Source: UBA3792 sp045576895 | GTDB lineage: Bacteria > Bacillota > Clostridia > Christensenellales > CAG-138 | Direction of reading: 5' to 3' | NCBI GenBank assembly: GCA_045576895.1 | Contig: JAZNHI010000135.1 | Location: forward strand, 1 to 5,297 | DNA: 5,297 nucleotides | Shown here: positions 4,922-5,297 of the stretch, piece after piece | Numbering within the stretch: position 1 is the stretch's first letter | Layout: the number at the start of each line of letters is the position of its first letter | Made by a program: the position numbers and the translations under genes | The notes under the pieces: model-generated | Database searches by the model: none | What the model was told of the DNA's origin: nothing | What the model saw: the letters and a program-made list of their open reading frames with translations, nothing else

Positions 4922-4927
4922 TATACT
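4919..4927 (+). promoter_or_regulatory. Extended -10 promoter element of the RND pump gene
   Basis: TGG followed by TATACT makes an extended -10 element, predicting a start near 4934 and a leader of about 45 nt. No good -35 box exists at 16-18 nt; the nearest is TTCAAA (4901-4906) at a short 15-nt spacing. The promoter may therefore depend on the extended -10 or on an activator. Confidence 0.6.
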
Positions 4928-4966
4928 GATTGTATCAAAATGGGAGGATATGTCCGTCCCGAAATC

Positions 4967-4970
4967 GGAG
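4967..4970 (+). promoter_or_regulatory. Ribosome binding site deciding the RND pump start
   Basis: GGAG lies 8 nt before the ATG at 4979-4981. A second in-frame ATG 13 codons upstream (4940-4942) would begin inside the stronger GGGAGG (4942-4947), leaving no ribosome site of its own, so the downstream ATG is preferred. The role of the upstream GGGAGG is unclear. Confidence 0.65.
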
Positions 4971-4978
4971 TCAAAGCC

Positions 4979-5297
4979 ATGTTTGCAAAATTCAGCGTCA
5001 AAAAACCGTTTACCGTGCTTGTGGTCGTGCTGCTGATCCTTGTGCTCGGCTATGTTTCCGTCGGCAAAATGACGCCGGATCTGCTGCCCGACATGAGTTT
5101 TCCGTACATCGTTCTGTTCACGACCTGCCCCGGCGCGTCGCCCGAGGAGGTCGAAGCAAAGGTCACAAAGCCGATGGAGCAGGCGATGTCCGCGCTCGAT
5201 CACATCAAATCCGTCACGTCGAAGAGCAGCGAAAACGTCTCCGTCGTCTACCTCACCTTCGAGGACGGGACCGACGTCGACATGGCGTCGATCGACG
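4979..5297 (+). CDS. RND-family efflux transporter (AcrB/SwrC-like), N-terminal part (cut by window edge)
   Basis: The first 106 residues of an inner-membrane resistance-nodulation-division pump, which uses proton antiport to export hydrophobic compounds or drugs; the family is about 1000 residues. Residues 4-10 form the short FSVKKPF entry helix, 11-30 are transmembrane segment 1, and MTPDLLPDMSFPYIVLFTTC (31-50) starts the first periplasmic-type porter domain. PGASPEEVEAKVTKPMEQAM (51-70) and the run from IKSVTSKSSENVSVVYLTFE (76-95) are the classic PN1 strand-helix-strand pattern. In Firmicutes such pumps (for example SwrC) act without an outer-membrane channel. The gene is divergent from the glycosyltransferase with a 188-nt gap. 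Substrate cannot be judged from this fragment. Family assignment is firm; the subfamily (HAE1-like) is likely. Confidence 0.92.
   Translation, partial: MFAKFSVKKPFTVLVVVLLILVLGYVSVGKMTPDLLPDMSFPYIVLFTTCPGASPEEVEAKVTKPMEQAMSALDHIKSVTSKSSENVSVVYLTFEDGTDVDMASID

Noticed and set aside
4763..5203. A 146-codon minus-strand frame spanning the divergent promoter region
   Set aside because: It is antisense to the start of the RND pump, crosses both promoters, and its translation (His/Asp/Lys-rich) has no recognisable domain.

Overview
The window looks like chromosomal DNA from a moderately GC-rich member of the Clostridia (Bacillota), plausibly an uncultured gut Oscillospirales or Christensenellales relative. 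This assignment rests on three things: the gene order ylxM-ffh-rpsP-khpA-rimM-trmD, which is a Firmicutes signature; strong Shine-Dalgarno sites and consensus sigma-A promoters; and intergenic hairpin repeats of a kind I associate with these genomes. It is an inference without a database search.

Positions 1-3260, read on the minus strand, hold a housekeeping operon for protein targeting and ribosome/tRNA maturation. A perfect-consensus promoter (3225-3252) drives ylxM (HTH partner of SRP) and ffh (SRP54 GTPase), which overlap by 11 nt. A 320-nt spacer follows, packed with palindromes: a hairpin cluster at 1214-1288 and a composite palindromic repeat at about 1299-1473. Then come rpsP (ribosomal protein S16), khpA (KH-domain RNA-binding protein), rimM (30S maturation factor) and the first 59 codons of trmD (tRNA m1G37 methyltransferase, cut by the window edge). 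khpA, rimM and trmD are tightly packed or overlapping, and rimM and trmD use GTG and TTG starts. The ylqD gene found between khpA and rimM in Bacillus is absent.

Positions 3265-4860 hold a single minus-strand gene for a multi-membrane GT-C glycosyltransferase resembling the PIG-V/Gpi18 mannosyltransferases. It has its own extended -10 promoter, a terminator hairpin that starts within its stop codon, a small array of CATCA-plus-hairpin units, and a second strong terminator. The two terminators insulate the SRP operon promoter just downstream.

Positions 4860-5297 hold a divergent promoter region and, on the plus strand, the first 106 codons of an RND-family (AcrB/SwrC-like) efflux pump, cut by the right edge. 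The two divergent promoters share an identical TGGTATACT extended -10 element in inverted orientation, with further palindromes between them.

The coding genes are conventional. I found no convincing new multi-gene system. The points most worth a second look are the intergenic hairpin modules and the palindromes at the two promoter regions.
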